Shown: one piece after another, positions 50,627-61,369 of the stretch
Layout of the letters: each line of letters starts with the position of its first letter
Position numbering within the stretch: the first letter of the stretch is position 1
DNA from: Oscillospiraceae bacterium
Lineage (GTDB): Bacteria > Bacillota > Clostridia > Oscillospirales > CAG-272
Assembly: GCA_015064785.1 (NCBI GenBank)
Contig: SVRM01000003.1
Span: forward strand, 1-64,000
Length of the DNA stretch: 64,000 nucleotides
Reading direction: 5' to 3'
Notes under the pieces: model-generated
Database searches by the model: none
What the model was told of the DNA's origin: nothing
What the model saw: only the letters and a program-made list of their open reading frames with translations
Program-made: the position numbers and the translations under genes

Positions 50627-52720
50627 TCAGGATCTGCGCTGACGCTTCACCGGAGCAAGGATCACGGCCGACATGCCGGGCAGCGTGATACTGAGACAGC
50701 GGCGGGTTTCGCTGTTGTCCGGTGCCATGACCGGCTGCGCTGTCAGTCTGCCTTCGTTATGAAGATCGGATCCGCCCCATGCCGCATCGTCTGTCGAGAA
50801 CAGCTCCTCATAAACAGCCGGTGCATCTGCCGGAAGCATCATGGAATAGTTTTCACGCGTGACAGGTGAGAAGTTGACCGCAATCAGAAGCGGCATTCCT
50901 CCCCGGTCATAACGGACATAGGAAATGGTGTTGGTATCGCGCTCCTCCGTACCCATCCAGCGATAGCCGGCCCAGGAAAAATCATCCTCCCAAAGCTCCC
51001 GCCGTTCCAGATACAGATGGTTGAGCGCACGGGTAAACGACTGCATCTGCCGGTGTGACTCATAGTCAAGCATGAACCATTCCAGCTGGTTTTCAAAGTC
51101 CCATTCGCGGAACGGCGCATACTCACATCCCATGAAGGTCATCTTCTTACCGGGCTGTGTCATCATATAAGCGAAGAACGCACGCATACATGCGAACTTT
51201 TCATCATAGTCGCCGAACATCTTGTCAATCAGCGATTTTCTGCCGCCCGAAACATCGTCGTGGGTGATCGGCAAAACGTGATTTTCAGAAAATGCATACA
51301 TCAGCGGGAAGGTCAGCCGTTCATGCTTGTCCCGGCGGCAGATCGGATCGGTGCCGAGATAGTCAAACAAATCGGCACTCCAACCGCGATTCCACTTGAA
51401 GTTGAAGCCAAGTCCGCCCATATCAACGGGCTTGGACACCAGCGGCCAGTTCGAGGATTCCTCGGCGATCATCAGTGCATCCGGGAATTCCGAGAACAGC
51501 TTTGTGTTCAGCTTGCGGAAAAACGCCGTCGCGGCAGGATTCTGTCCGGAACCGTCCGCATTGGGCTTCCACCCCGGATGTCTGTCATAATCGAGATACA
51601 GCATCTCCGTTACCGCATCGCAGCGCAGACCGTCGATGTGATATTCGCGCAGCCAGAACATGGCGTTGGACACGAGGAACGACTGTACCTCCGGCCGTCC
51701 GACGTCAAACCTGCGCAGACCGCGCCCGTCCTGTTCTGTCCTGTCATAGCCCTGATATTCGTAGCAGCGGCTGCTGTCAAACGCACAGAGACCGTGTTCG
51801 TCCTCCGGGAAATGCGCGGGAACCCAGTCCATAATCACACCGATGCCGGCGGTATGGCAGGCATCAACGAAGGCTTTGAAATCCTGTGGTGTGCCAAAGC
51901 GCGAGGTCGGTGCATAGTATGAGCCGACGCGGTATCCCCACGAGCTGTCGTCTGGATACTCGGTGATGGGCATCAGGGCAATGTGTGTATAGCCCATTTC
52001 CGCGACATACGGAACCAGCACCTCTGCAAGCTCACGGTAATTCAGATACGCCGCAGGGTTGTCCTTTGTCGTCATGCCCTCCCGTGTCCGGAAGGAACCG
52101 GGATGCACCTCATAAATGTTCATCGGTGCAGGATAGAACGCACGTGCAGCCTTCGGCTGCGCTCTGCGCTTCTTTGCAGGCGCCCCCGAATCCAATGCAG
52201 CTTCGTCGGACACTGCCTTCGGCTGTGGATTGGAAAAAATTCTGCGCCGATGCGCACGCCATCCGCGGTCATGCCACTCAAACTTCGGCGGAATATAGAG
52301 AATGGATGCGGCATCCTGTGTACATTCCGACCAGATTCCGTACGGATCCGCCTTCAGATGCACTCCGTTGGCGCCGGTAATGCGGTATTTATAGCGCTGT
52401 CCGACCAGACAGCCGTCATCCTCCTGTTTTTTATCCTTTTCGGGAAGCGGAACAATACACTCCCAGACACCGGACGCTGTGATCCGTTCCATCGGATTGC
52501 CGTCCCCCCATCCGTTGAAGTCGCCGACGACCTCAACCTTGTGCGCGCCCGGAGCCCAGACCCGGAAGATCCAGTACCTGCCGTCTTTTCCGTCTGAATA
52601 ATGTGCGCCGAGATAATCGTATGCGTAGGTTGTGGTTCCCTGATGAAAATAATAAGCGGCAAGATCATCGGGGCGGTTGACTGTAACTGCGGATTTCGTT
52701 TGCGGTTTGCCAAATGCCAT
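50627..52720 (-). CDS. glgB: 1,4-alpha-glucan branching enzyme
   Basis: CBM48-like N-terminus ([13 protein letters not shown]); [37 protein letters not shown]; start MAFGKPQTK at 52720. Confidence 0.97.
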   Translation of the reverse strand: MAFGKPQTKSAVTVNRPDDLAAYYFHQGTTTYAYDYLGAHYSDGKDGRYWIFRVWAPGAHKVEVVGDFNGWGDGNPMERITASGVWECIVPLPEKDKKQEDDGCLVGQRYKYRITGANGVHLKADPYGIWSECTQDAASILYIPPKFEWHDRGWRAHRRRIFSNPQPKAVSDEAALDSGAPAKKRRAQPKAARAFYPAPMNIYEVHPGSFRTREGMTTKDNPAAYLNYRELAEVLVPYVAEMGYTHIALMPITEYPDDSSWGYRVGSYYAPTSRFGTPQDFKAFVDACHTAGIGVIMDWVPAHFPEDEHGLCAFDSSRCYEYQGYDRTEQDGRGLRRFDVGRPEVQSFLVSNAMFWLREYHIDGLRCDAVTEMLYLDYDRHPGWKPNADGSGQNPAATAFFRKLNTKLFSEFPDALMIAEESSNWPLVSKPVDMGGLGFNFKWNRGWSADLFDYLGTDPICRRDKHERLTFPLMYAFSENHVLPITHDDVSGGRKSLIDKMFGDYDEKFACMRAFFAYMMTQPGKKMTFMGCEYAPFREWDFENQLEWFMLDYESHRQMQSFTRALNHLYLERRELWEDDFSWAGYRWMGTEERDTNTISYVRYDRGGMPLLIAVNFSPVTRENYSMMLPADAPAVYEELFSTDDAAWGGSDLHNEGRLTAQPVMAPDNSETRRCLSITLPGMSAVILAPVKRQRRS

Positions 52721-52793
52721 GTGTATTACTCCTGTGTTTATGCATAACGGAATCTCCCGCACCCCTTGCAGGCCGAGAGTTTCACTTATCTAT

Positions 52794-52822
52794 ATTATAT
52801 CTCATTCTCAAGCATTTTGCAA
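52794..52822 (-). promoter_or_regulatory. promoter of glgBCDA operon
   Basis: Minus strand TTGCAA - 17 nt - TATAAT. Confidence 0.7.
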
Positions 52823-52943
52823 GAGGATTTTCGCACTTCTCCATACTTTTCTTCATAAAGTTCGGCTATTTCAGTCAAATATCGACCTGTATTTTTGTTT
52901 AATTTGCCATATCGCGTGTTTCGTCGGAAACTGACAGCAATGC

Positions 52944-52975
52944 AAAAACGCCTGCCGCTACCCGGGCAGACGTTT
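52944..52975 (-). terminator. terminator after GH31 gene
   Basis: AAAACGTCTGCCCGG...GGCAGGCGTTTT. Confidence 0.75.
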
Positions 52976-52991
52976 TCTGTATCATGATCTG

Positions 52992-54944
52992 TTATCCTGT
53001 AATATGCTCATGACCCGCAATCCGATACCGTACAGAATCCACCGTTTCGGTATCTGCGCACACCTCCAGCACACGCATCGGTGCGCCGACCGTCACGCCG
53101 TCATCTTCCGTCAGACGGCAGACAGAAGCGGAGCAGTCCCCGTATGCACGCAGCGTAATCGCAAACTGCGTATCTTCCGTGACATGGGATACCGGTTCTG
53201 CCAGCGGCAGCAGGGTTCCCTCTTTGACAAAGACGGGGATCTCATCGGTCACAACGGTATGCCAGCCGCCGTCGTAACGTTTGCCGTCAAAGAAGCCGTA
53301 CCAGACACCGTGCGGCAGCCAGACGCGGCGTTCCCGCTCACCCGCGACCATCGGAGCGACAATCATGGCATCCCCGAACAGATACGCATCGTCACAGTCC
53401 CACGCCTCGCGCTCATCCTGATAGTCACAGACCAGCGCACGAACCGGCGGCTTACCGGTTGCGCGGTAATCGAAAAATGCGGTATACAGATATGGAATCA
53501 GCTGCATACGGACACGGAACAGACGGCGGATCTCATCGATGCAGTCAAATTCCTCCCACGGCATCCGGTCAAGATACCATGCATTGACGAGTGCCTGCAC
53601 GGAGAATACCACAGTCTGCACACGCCGGATCAGATCCTCGGCAGTTTTGCCCTCTCTGACCTCCGGCGCCCAGAGCAGTCCGGAAAAACCGGCATTGACG
53701 GTCCCGCGGATGAAATCCTTGTGCGCATACAGATCGGAATACAATACAAACGGATACGATGCGGCAAGCGCACCCATGTTGCGCACCTCCGACCAGGTCC
53801 GCCGCTCGCCAAGTGCGCCGAGCAGCGTCTTTGCATACAGAAGCCCGAACAGATTATGATACTGCTCGCCATCCATACCGGACGGGAATTCTTCACAATC
53901 CGGGAAGGTCCAGCCGCCGGTATAGTCGGAGCCGTCGCATTCATCGAGCTTGAAGCCGGTGATGCCCATATCGCAAAGCGTCTTCTGGTGTGCGGCAAAA
54001 ATCTCCTGCGCTTCGGGCAGTGTGAAATCCGGAACCAGACCGCGGTTGAACACCTCATAGCTTCCTGCATACGGCTTGAGCGCTTCATAAACAGGTGCTG
54101 TCGGATTGGTAAAGGCATGTTCCCACAGATTGACATGGAAGCCCATCTCAACAAGCGACGACACCGTTTCCTCCGGATGCGGGAATCTGCCCTCTCTGTC
54201 CCACAGATATGAGCAGGAATACGCGCAGGTCTGCCATCCCGGCTCCAGACCGAGAATGTCACACGGAATATCATATTCCCGGAAGCGGCGCGCAATATCC
54301 AGCACCTGCTCCTCGTTGAACTTGCCGCAGCAGCGATAAAAGCCGCCGAGACCCCACAGCGGAGGCATACAGCCGCCGCCGGAGAACATGTTGTATTGCG
54401 AAACAAGATCAAGAATCGATTTCCCGGTGAAATAATACACATCCACGCCGGGAGCAAACGGGATTTCGATCGTCATGACAGTATCGGCACCGGCACTGAC
54501 CGCGGCATACAGCGCCTCAGTCGTCAGTGCAACCTCGCGGCGCTCTGCGGCGGCATCGGCATGGGCACCGGTATCGCGGCGCTTGCACTTGCCGTTGTAG
54601 AACGACACATACCGTGCCGTGTCGACAAACAGTCCCCAACCGGAAGTGGTGACAAAGAACGGTACCGGTGCATGGGAGTCGCCGCTGTCAGACAGAGGAT
54701 CGGCATTGGATCGAATCGTCTTCTTCTTGCCGCGCTGCTGAAAACCGCGCAGCTGCAAACCGAAGCCGTAAACGCCGGCATCGCCATCGATGGGCATGGT
54801 CAGACAGACGCCGCGGCGTGTCATCTTTCCGTCGATGGTGATCCCCGCAGGAAGACCATCGATGACCTCACATAACGGTTTCGGCGCAAAGCGTGTCGGT
54901 ACAAATTCCTCCGGCGTACCAAACCGGATCTTATAGATGCTCAT
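52992..54944 (-). CDS. GH31-family glycoside hydrolase (alpha-glucosidase/alpha-xylosidase type)
   Basis: GLEPGWQTCAYSCSY; ITGFKLDECDGSDYTGGWTFPDC; RVRMQLIPYLYTAFFDYRATGKPPVRALV. Confidence 0.9.
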   Translation of the reverse strand: MSIYKIRFGTPEEFVPTRFAPKPLCEVIDGLPAGITIDGKMTRRGVCLTMPIDGDAGVYGFGLQLRGFQQRGKKKTIRSNADPLSDSGDSHAPVPFFVTTSGWGLFVDTARYVSFYNGKCKRRDTGAHADAAAERREVALTTEALYAAVSAGADTVMTIEIPFAPGVDVYYFTGKSILDLVSQYNMFSGGGCMPPLWGLGGFYRCCGKFNEEQVLDIARRFREYDIPCDILGLEPGWQTCAYSCSYLWDREGRFPHPEETVSSLVEMGFHVNLWEHAFTNPTAPVYEALKPYAGSYEVFNRGLVPDFTLPEAQEIFAAHQKTLCDMGITGFKLDECDGSDYTGGWTFPDCEEFPSGMDGEQYHNLFGLLYAKTLLGALGERRTWSEVRNMGALAASYPFVLYSDLYAHKDFIRGTVNAGFSGLLWAPEVREGKTAEDLIRRVQTVVFSVQALVNAWYLDRMPWEEFDCIDEIRRLFRVRMQLIPYLYTAFFDYRATGKPPVRALVCDYQDEREAWDCDDAYLFGDAMIVAPMVAGERERRVWLPHGVWYGFFDGKRYDGGWHTVVTDEIPVFVKEGTLLPLAEPVSHVTEDTQFAITLRAYGDCSASVCRLTEDDGVTVGAPMRVLEVCADTETVDSVRYRIAGHEHITG

Positions 54945-54947
54945 AGA

Positions 54948-56429
54948 TCAATCATCGTTTGACATATAGAAGTCCAGCGTTTCCTGCATTGCCGCCTCAC
55001 ATGCTTTTTCCTTGGAATCCCAGACAGTGGCAAAGGACTTTTCGTTGGTTGCAATGACTTCCAGCTGTGCCTTGATTGCACCCCAGTTGAAAACGAAGCC
55101 GAGGTCGTAACGCTTGGTGGAGAAGATGATGTCGAGCATGTCGCCGGATTCGTTGTCACGTGCCATCTTGGTGTACAGGTTGAGGTCATAGTATGCCTTT
55201 GTGACAGTATCGCGGGATTCATATGCCAGTGCTTCCAGCAGATGGCAGGTCATGTCGAGGTTTTCCACGTTGGTGGTCGGGACACAGATACCGGGTGCAA
55301 CGTGCGTTGCGATCAGATGGTAGTAGTCCTCCTGATTTTCGTCATACAGCGGATACGGCAGAATACCGAAGTCGTGTTCCATGTTGCGGTAGTAAATGAT
55401 ATCGTAGATGGAACCGGGGCGGAACAGATTGCGGTTTTCCATGAAGACCTTGTCAATCGTGGTCCAGGTTTCGGAACACTTGGATGCCCAGAGCATATTT
55501 TCGGTATCGTTGAAGTATTCCTTCAGATTTTCACAGACATCAAAGGTACGCTGGGATTCTACCGTGAAATGCGGTACACCTTCATCGTCCAGCGTAACGA
55601 GGTTGTTGCCGCAGGTGAAGTAGAACAGGAAGGTCATACCGCCGTCGGAGAGAATACCGAACTGGTCGTTTTCATCGCGGACACCGTCACCGTTGAGGTC
55701 CTGTGCGACCTGCTTGCCGAGGGTCTGCATCTGTTCCATGGTCCAGGTCTTGTCACGCGCCATCTGATAAACGTCCGGAACGTCATAATCGGCCGCAACC
55801 TTCTTGTTGAAATAGACACAGTAGTTCAATTCTTCGTCGTAAACGGAGATATCACCGGTCATGACATAAATCTTGTCAAACATTGCAAGGTCACGCTGAA
55901 TGGCCTGATCCCACCACGGAGCGTCCATCTTGACCGACGGCAGCTCATACCAGTTCAAGAACATGCCCTCCATCGCCATCGACATAGCATCATTGATGTA
56001 CAGCTCCATGATTTCAAAATCATCGGAGCCGGCAGAAATGGAGTTGCGTGCGGTTGTTGCCGGTGCGGAATCATTGGTAACCACGATCTCGCAGTTATAG
56101 CGTTCTTCAATCATCAGATTGCGGGCACGGATGGCATCGTTGATCAGCTCGCCGGCCATCGTCTCGTCATAATAAAAGTCATACTGATGAATACAGTCAA
56201 TGCCCAGCTCATAACCGAGAATGCGCAGCTTATCACCGCCGAAGTCTGCCTCCGGCAGATCGAGTGCAGGTCTGTCATCGGTTTCGGCATTCGATTCCAC
56301 TGCGGTATCGGCAGGGGTTGTACCGGCTGTGGTATCCACAGCAGAACCGCCGTCACCGCCGCAGGATGCAGCCGTTCCCATCACCGTACAAAGCAGCAAA
56401 AATGCGGGAAGTATTCTCTTGAAATTCAT
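54948..56429 (-). CDS. extracellular solute-binding lipoprotein (ABC SBP family 1-like)
   Basis: Lipobox GTAASCGG; KLRILGYELG..., ELNYCVYFNKKVAADYDVPDVYQMARDKTWTMEQMQTLGKQVAQDLNGDGVRDENDQFG. Confidence 0.85.
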   Translation of the reverse strand: MNFKRILPAFLLLCTVMGTAASCGGDGGSAVDTTAGTTPADTAVESNAETDDRPALDLPEADFGGDKLRILGYELGIDCIHQYDFYYDETMAGELINDAIRARNLMIEERYNCEIVVTNDSAPATTARNSISAGSDDFEIMELYINDAMSMAMEGMFLNWYELPSVKMDAPWWDQAIQRDLAMFDKIYVMTGDISVYDEELNYCVYFNKKVAADYDVPDVYQMARDKTWTMEQMQTLGKQVAQDLNGDGVRDENDQFGILSDGGMTFLFYFTCGNNLVTLDDEGVPHFTVESQRTFDVCENLKEYFNDTENMLWASKCSETWTTIDKVFMENRNLFRPGSIYDIIYYRNMEHDFGILPYPLYDENQEDYYHLIATHVAPGICVPTTNVENLDMTCHLLEALAYESRDTVTKAYYDLNLYTKMARDNESGDMLDIIFSTKRYDLGFVFNWGAIKAQLEVIATNEKSFATVWDSKEKACEAAMQETLDFYMSNDD

Positions 56430-56478
56430 GTCATAATCCTCCGGATATTGTTATTATAGTATGATATTTATTTTCTGA

Positions 56479-58629
56479 TCAATAATGCTCTGTCCGCGCA
56501 AGAATATCCTCCTGCACCGCACGGTCGAGCTTCGTATAGTACGCCGAAAATCCCGACACACGGACAACCAGAGACGCATAGTTCTCCGGATGCGCCTGTG
56601 CATCACGCAGGGTATCCTTGGAAACACAGTTGATTTGCAATTCCTGTCCGCCCATTAAGAAATACGAGCGGATCACGGCACCGAGCTTGGCGCGCTTTTC
56701 GGCATTCCCAAACATATCAGGCGTATATTTCTGATTGACAACGGTACCGCAGGCAACGCGCGTGTAGTCGGGCTTGCACAGTGACAGTGCCGATGCCGTG
56801 GGACCCGAGCGGTCCATGCCGCGCATCGGAGATGCCGCATCGGAAACAGGCAATCCCGCGCCGCGTCCGTCGGGTGTAGCTCCGACCTCACGTCCTGCGC
56901 TGATGTTCTGCGTATTGGATGCGATGGCAATGTAGTATCTGCCGCCGTCAGGCGTGCGGTACGAATCGAACAGATCCGCCTGTGCATCGACAAACCAGAT
57001 GGCGTATTTGTCCGCAATGTCATCGTTGTTGCCGTACTTCGGCGCGTCGATCAGCTTCTTGCGCAGGTCGTCATACCCTTCAAAGTTCGCCGCAAGTGCA
57101 TCACGCAGTTCTCCGAGCGTGAGAACCTTGTCGCGGTAGACCAGCGTTTCAATCGCTGCAAGGGAATCCGCGACTGTAGCAATGCCCATACCGCAGGCAC
57201 CGTGTGCTGTGGGATACTTCGCACCGCCGCGGTTGATATCGATCCCGCGCTCGATGCAGTCATCACAGAAGCAGGAAAGGAACGGCGACTGGTGGTTGAT
57301 CGAATCGGCAACCGTATTGACACGGTTGAAACTCTCGACATAATTCTTCGCGCCGACGCGCAGCTGTGCCGTGAACGCTTCCATGAAGTCATCCATTGTC
57401 GCAAACGAATCGGGATCCCCCGTTTCGATGCCGCGCTTGACGCCGTCGAGCAGAGAGCAGCCGTTGTTGAGTGCATATTCGAGATACACAGGCGTATTGA
57501 AGCGTCCGTCGGACCACGGCGGCTGCTTGCCCTGAATGAAGTTCTCAATACAGCCGACCATACAGTAGTCGCGGCAGTCCTCAATGGAATATCCCATACG
57601 GTGAAGTGCCGGGATGTTGACGTCGTCGTTCATCAGCGCAGGATAGCCGAGTCCCGTGCCGATGACCTCCAGACACGCATCGAGAAACTCCTTCGGCGTA
57701 TCTTTATGAATTCTCGCCGACAGATTCGGGCCGGGAATGAAGCACCGTCTGACCGCGCGGAGAATACAGAACGACAGCGCATTGGTCGCATCCGATCCGT
57801 CTTCCGGTTTGACACCGCCGATGGCAATGTTGGAGACATCGTCACCGCCGCCAAGCGATCTGCGCTCACCGATCTTGATGAAAACCGATGCCAGATCGTC
57901 GGTTGCTTCTTCCTCGGTCAGAACACCGGACGCAATGTCGCGCGCAAAGAACGGATACAGATACTGATCAAGCCGTCCGAACGCCATGGCATATCTGCCC
58001 TCATAGGCAAACGCAATGTAGGTAAACCACACCAGCTGCAGCGCATCCGCAAAGGACTGCGGCACATCGTGCGCAATCCTGCGGCACCGTGCGGCAATGC
58101 CGGCAAACCGGAGCTTGTCATCCCCGTCTGCGGCAAGTGCTTTCTTTTCCGCTTCCCCGGCATAACCGAGAATCATTTCAGCAAAGCCCTCCATGGCAAT
58201 CCGCGCCGCGCGCAGAAAGGATGTCTTTTCCGCATCATCGGCATAACGGACAAGGGACGCATCGATGTCCTCCAAGGTTCCGCCGATACCGCGCGTCAGA
58301 AAATGTGAATAATTTGCGCCATAATGGTCAGAATTGGTATGAAAGCCTCTTTCCGGATACGGCGCACAAATGGCACGTGCCGCCTCCGCAGCTTCTGCCG
58401 ACACCTCGGCATACATGCCGCGCTGAGAACCGGCAAACCGGTCGTTATCGTAAAGATGCTTTCTGTGGGACACAAACAGCGACCGGATGGCATAAGCACG
58501 GGCGATGACATTTTCATCCTCCGCATGGGCAGAATATCCCTCCGCACGGTAAACCTGCGCAGCATATCTGCCGACTGCCGGTGCCTGCATTTCCATCTTC
58601 AGCGCTGCAAGGTCAAACTGCATTTGCAT
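56479..58629 (-). CDS. glycyl radical enzyme (PFL-like superfamily, CxE type)
   Basis: Active-site MVGCIENFIQGK; C-terminal glycyl radical loop VVRVSGFSAYYTKLDRAVQEDIL; start 58629 with GGAGG SD. Confidence 0.93.
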   Translation of the reverse strand: MQMQFDLAALKMEMQAPAVGRYAAQVYRAEGYSAHAEDENVIARAYAIRSLFVSHRKHLYDNDRFAGSQRGMYAEVSAEAAEAARAICAPYPERGFHTNSDHYGANYSHFLTRGIGGTLEDIDASLVRYADDAEKTSFLRAARIAMEGFAEMILGYAGEAEKKALAADGDDKLRFAGIAARCRRIAHDVPQSFADALQLVWFTYIAFAYEGRYAMAFGRLDQYLYPFFARDIASGVLTEEEATDDLASVFIKIGERRSLGGGDDVSNIAIGGVKPEDGSDATNALSFCILRAVRRCFIPGPNLSARIHKDTPKEFLDACLEVIGTGLGYPALMNDDVNIPALHRMGYSIEDCRDYCMVGCIENFIQGKQPPWSDGRFNTPVYLEYALNNGCSLLDGVKRGIETGDPDSFATMDDFMEAFTAQLRVGAKNYVESFNRVNTVADSINHQSPFLSCFCDDCIERGIDINRGGAKYPTAHGACGMGIATVADSLAAIETLVYRDKVLTLGELRDALAANFEGYDDLRKKLIDAPKYGNNDDIADKYAIWFVDAQADLFDSYRTPDGGRYYIAIASNTQNISAGREVGATPDGRGAGLPVSDAASPMRGMDRSGPTASALSLCKPDYTRVACGTVVNQKYTPDMFGNAEKRAKLGAVIRSYFLMGGQELQINCVSKDTLRDAQAHPENYASLVVRVSGFSAYYTKLDRAVQEDILARTEHY

Positions 58630-58789
58630 GATAATCCTCCAATCCCCATGTTCCGCTTTTGCGGAAACAGCAATCGTAATCATGATAAAGTTAGTATATC
58701 ATATTCCGCAGAACTTGTCCATACGATTTTGCAAAAAATTTGTTTTTCTTTTGAATTTTTCCCTGAATATAAGGAAAGGAATCTCTGTC

Positions 58790-61309
58790 ATGTCGGTTTC
58801 GAAACTCAGCAACACCACACTTCCCATTCTGCTCGCAGGCGGCGAGGGAACCCGTCTGCGTCCGATCACATCCGATCTTCCCAAACCGCTGATTCCGGTC
58901 GACGGCACACCTGCCATCTGCCGGATCCTCGACACACTCTCCGCGCTCGGTACCAATCGTGCCGTGGTTACCGTTCGATACCGTGCTGACGACATCATCG
59001 GACTGCTCGGCGACAGCTACGCCGGTATCCGCCTGTACTATTCCCGTGAAGATACCGCTCCGCGCGGAACTGCCGGCGGTGTGCGTGACGCATGGGACCG
59101 CTATGCCGATGATGCGGATACCGATGCACTGATCATCAGCGGCGACGCAGTCTTCACCTGCGATCTTGCCGCCTTTGCCGCATTTCATCGGGACAGAAAC
59201 GCCGACGCCTCCCTGCTGTGCGTACATGTTCCCGACCCCGGTGCGTTCGGTATTGTCAGTACCGACACGCACGGCCGCATTACCGGCTTTTCAGAAAAAC
59301 CGTGTGCCGCAGAAACGCTGTCCGACACCGTCAACACGGGCATTTACTGCCTGCGGCGCAGCTTTCTTGCGCAGATTCCAGCAGACGGCACACCGGATTT
59401 CGGACAGGATGTCTTCCCCGAGGCCCTGCGCGGAGGACTGGCATTGTATGCCTTTGAAAGCGACGATTATTGGTGCGATGTCGGTTCCTTTGCAGCTTAT
59501 CTTGCCTGCTCACTCGACATCAGTGCAGGCAAAATTCCAAACACCGCAACACCGCGGATGCGGACCGTGTACCCACCGCATATCACGGACTCCTCCGTCG
59601 GACAGGCTTGCTTTGTTCCGGCAACGGCATCGGTGCGCGGCAGTATCCTGTTTGACCGCGTCATCATCGGTGCAGGTGCATCTGTGACCGGTTCCATTCT
59701 GTGCGAAGGCGTCCGTGTCGGCGACGGCACAATCATCGATGCCGGATGTGTCATCGGCCGCGGCTGCATCATCGGTGACCATCAGCGCCTGCCGCGCGGA
59801 AGCAGATTGGAGCCGGGAACGCATCTGACGGAAGACCCGCTGACATCCGGCGGAACGCGCGGCGGCATCCATGCTGCAAGTGATGCGTTTGACGGCGGCG
59901 CGGCACTGTCGCCCTACCTGTCCGATGTCGGCTATGCGCTGTCAGTCAGCTGTCATCCGGAACCGGAAACTGCGGTCTGCTTTGCGCGTGCCCTTGCCGC
60001 CTTTGCGCAAAAAGAACACTGTGTGCTGTTTCTCTGCCGTGCCGAGGACACCCCAGCCCTTGGCTGTATCGAAGGGCTGATCGGCGAAACACTTGCCTGC
60101 ACTGTCCGCGGCACGCCGGATGCCGTTCCGGTATGCGGTGCAGACGGGGTACTGCCGCTGTCAGCTGCACGGATGCCCTCCCTGCCGATCCCGTTCAGCC
60201 ATGCGGAGTATCCTGGAGGCGTCTTCCGTGTGGTACTGCTGCGGCGCGGCGGCATTCCGTGTGCGGCGGTCTTTGACAATGCGGGACTGCACCCGACACG
60301 GCGCATCGAGCGGCTGCTCGACACCTGCTTTTCCGATGCACTGTCCTGGGTCCGCCGTCCGCAATACGCGGCATCTCCTTCTGTTTCCGCCGGGGTTCAG
60401 CCGATTCTGCGGCTTTCAGCGGAGGATCTGCTGTCGGCATACCTTGCCCGGTATGTATCGGACAGACTGTATGCATTCGACGGCAGTCCGTTCCTGTTCT
60501 CCTGCGGCACAACCCCGCAGGACCGCCTGCTTTCGCGCCTGCTGTGCAGCATGGGCGGTATAGAACGCGCCGCCGCACCGCTGCATTTTTCCGTACAGGC
60601 ACCATCGGAGGACAGCGGTGACATTCTCTGCCCGCTTCAAGTCACCGATCTGCAAAAGTCCCCGGCCGCCTCCTATTCCCACTGGACACTGCTGTCTCTG
60701 CTCGCTGCATACAGCCGTTCTGCACGCAGTACCGCGCATTTCTTTCCAACACCACGCACACCGGATCCCGACAGGACGGCACCGCTGTCCGTTCCCGTCT
60801 GCGCACCGGAGCATCTTCTGTCCGATTACCGGTATTCCAACACACCGGCAATCTCCGATCATGCCGCCGCAGATGATCCTGCCGTTCTTGCCCGGCAGTA
60901 TGCCGCGGCAGAAGCCGAAGATGCGGTTCTTCTGGCACGGGATATCGCCCTTTTGTGTTCGTCACACGCGCAGTCCATCGGAAATCTTCTGCGTACCGTG
61001 TCATCCGGCGCAGAACAGCCGACGACCTGCCGCCGCCACGGCTTTGCGGTATCGCATACCGATCCTGCACATCCGCTGACCCTGTCCGCACCGCTGTCGG
61101 CACTGACCCGAAGCACGGCGGATGAGGCGTTTCATCCTGCGGTGGAGGGCGTTCTGTACCGGCGGAACAGCGGCACCGTCCGCATCGTCGCCACACGGGA
61201 CCACAATTTCCGCATCATCGCCGATGCCTATACAGCAGAAGCGGCAGAGGAGCTGTTCCGCTTTGCCAAAGATCGGCTTTTGTGTACGGTGATCTCCGAT
61301 CAGAAATAA
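58790..61309 (+). CDS. sugar nucleotidyltransferase with degenerate C-terminal phosphomannomutase-like region
   Basis: LLAGGEGTRLRPITSDLPKPLIPVDGTP; LbH repeats; C-terminal RRNSGTVRIVATRDHNFRIIADAYTAEAAEELFRFA resembles PMM domain IV; SD AAGGAAAGGA. Confidence 0.85.
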   Translation: MSVSKLSNTTLPILLAGGEGTRLRPITSDLPKPLIPVDGTPAICRILDTLSALGTNRAVVTVRYRADDIIGLLGDSYAGIRLYYSREDTAPRGTAGGVRDAWDRYADDADTDALIISGDAVFTCDLAAFAAFHRDRNADASLLCVHVPDPGAFGIVSTDTHGRITGFSEKPCAAETLSDTVNTGIYCLRRSFLAQIPADGTPDFGQDVFPEALRGGLALYAFESDDYWCDVGSFAAYLACSLDISAGKIPNTATPRMRTVYPPHITDSSVGQACFVPATASVRGSILFDRVIIGAGASVTGSILCEGVRVGDGTIIDAGCVIGRGCIIGDHQRLPRGSRLEPGTHLTEDPLTSGGTRGGIHAASDAFDGGAALSPYLSDVGYALSVSCHPEPETAVCFARALAAFAQKEHCVLFLCRAEDTPALGCIEGLIGETLACTVRGTPDAVPVCGADGVLPLSAARMPSLPIPFSHAEYPGGVFRVVLLRRGGIPCAAVFDNAGLHPTRRIERLLDTCFSDALSWVRRPQYAASPSVSAGVQPILRLSAEDLLSAYLARYVSDRLYAFDGSPFLFSCGTTPQDRLLSRLLCSMGGIERAAAPLHFSVQAPSEDSGDILCPLQVTDLQKSPAASYSHWTLLSLLAAYSRSARSTAHFFPTPRTPDPDRTAPLSVPVCAPEHLLSDYRYSNTPAISDHAAADDPAVLARQYAAAEAEDAVLLARDIALLCSSHAQSIGNLLRTVSSGAEQPTTCRRHGFAVSHTDPAHPLTLSAPLSALTRSTADEAFHPAVEGVLYRRNSGTVRIVATRDHNFRIIADAYTAEAAEELFRFAKDRLLCTVISDQK

Positions 61310-61356
61310 AAAAGCCCGACCGACGGCGTCTCCTCACGAGACAAACCGATCGGTCG
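61308..61356. terminator. terminator between convergent genes
   Basis: AAAAAGCCCGACCGAC...GGTCGGTTTTT region. Confidence 0.6.
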
Positions 61357-61369
61357 GTTTTTCTGTAGT

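Noticed and set aside
47244-50642. Long plus-strand ORFs (303, 531 and 440 aa) opposite glgA, glgD and glgC
   Set aside because: Antisense to confident glycogen genes; no motifs or SD.
53004-58308. Plus-strand ORFs of 402, 405 and 368 aa opposite GH31, SBP and the glycyl radical enzyme
   Set aside because: Antisense shadows of confident genes.
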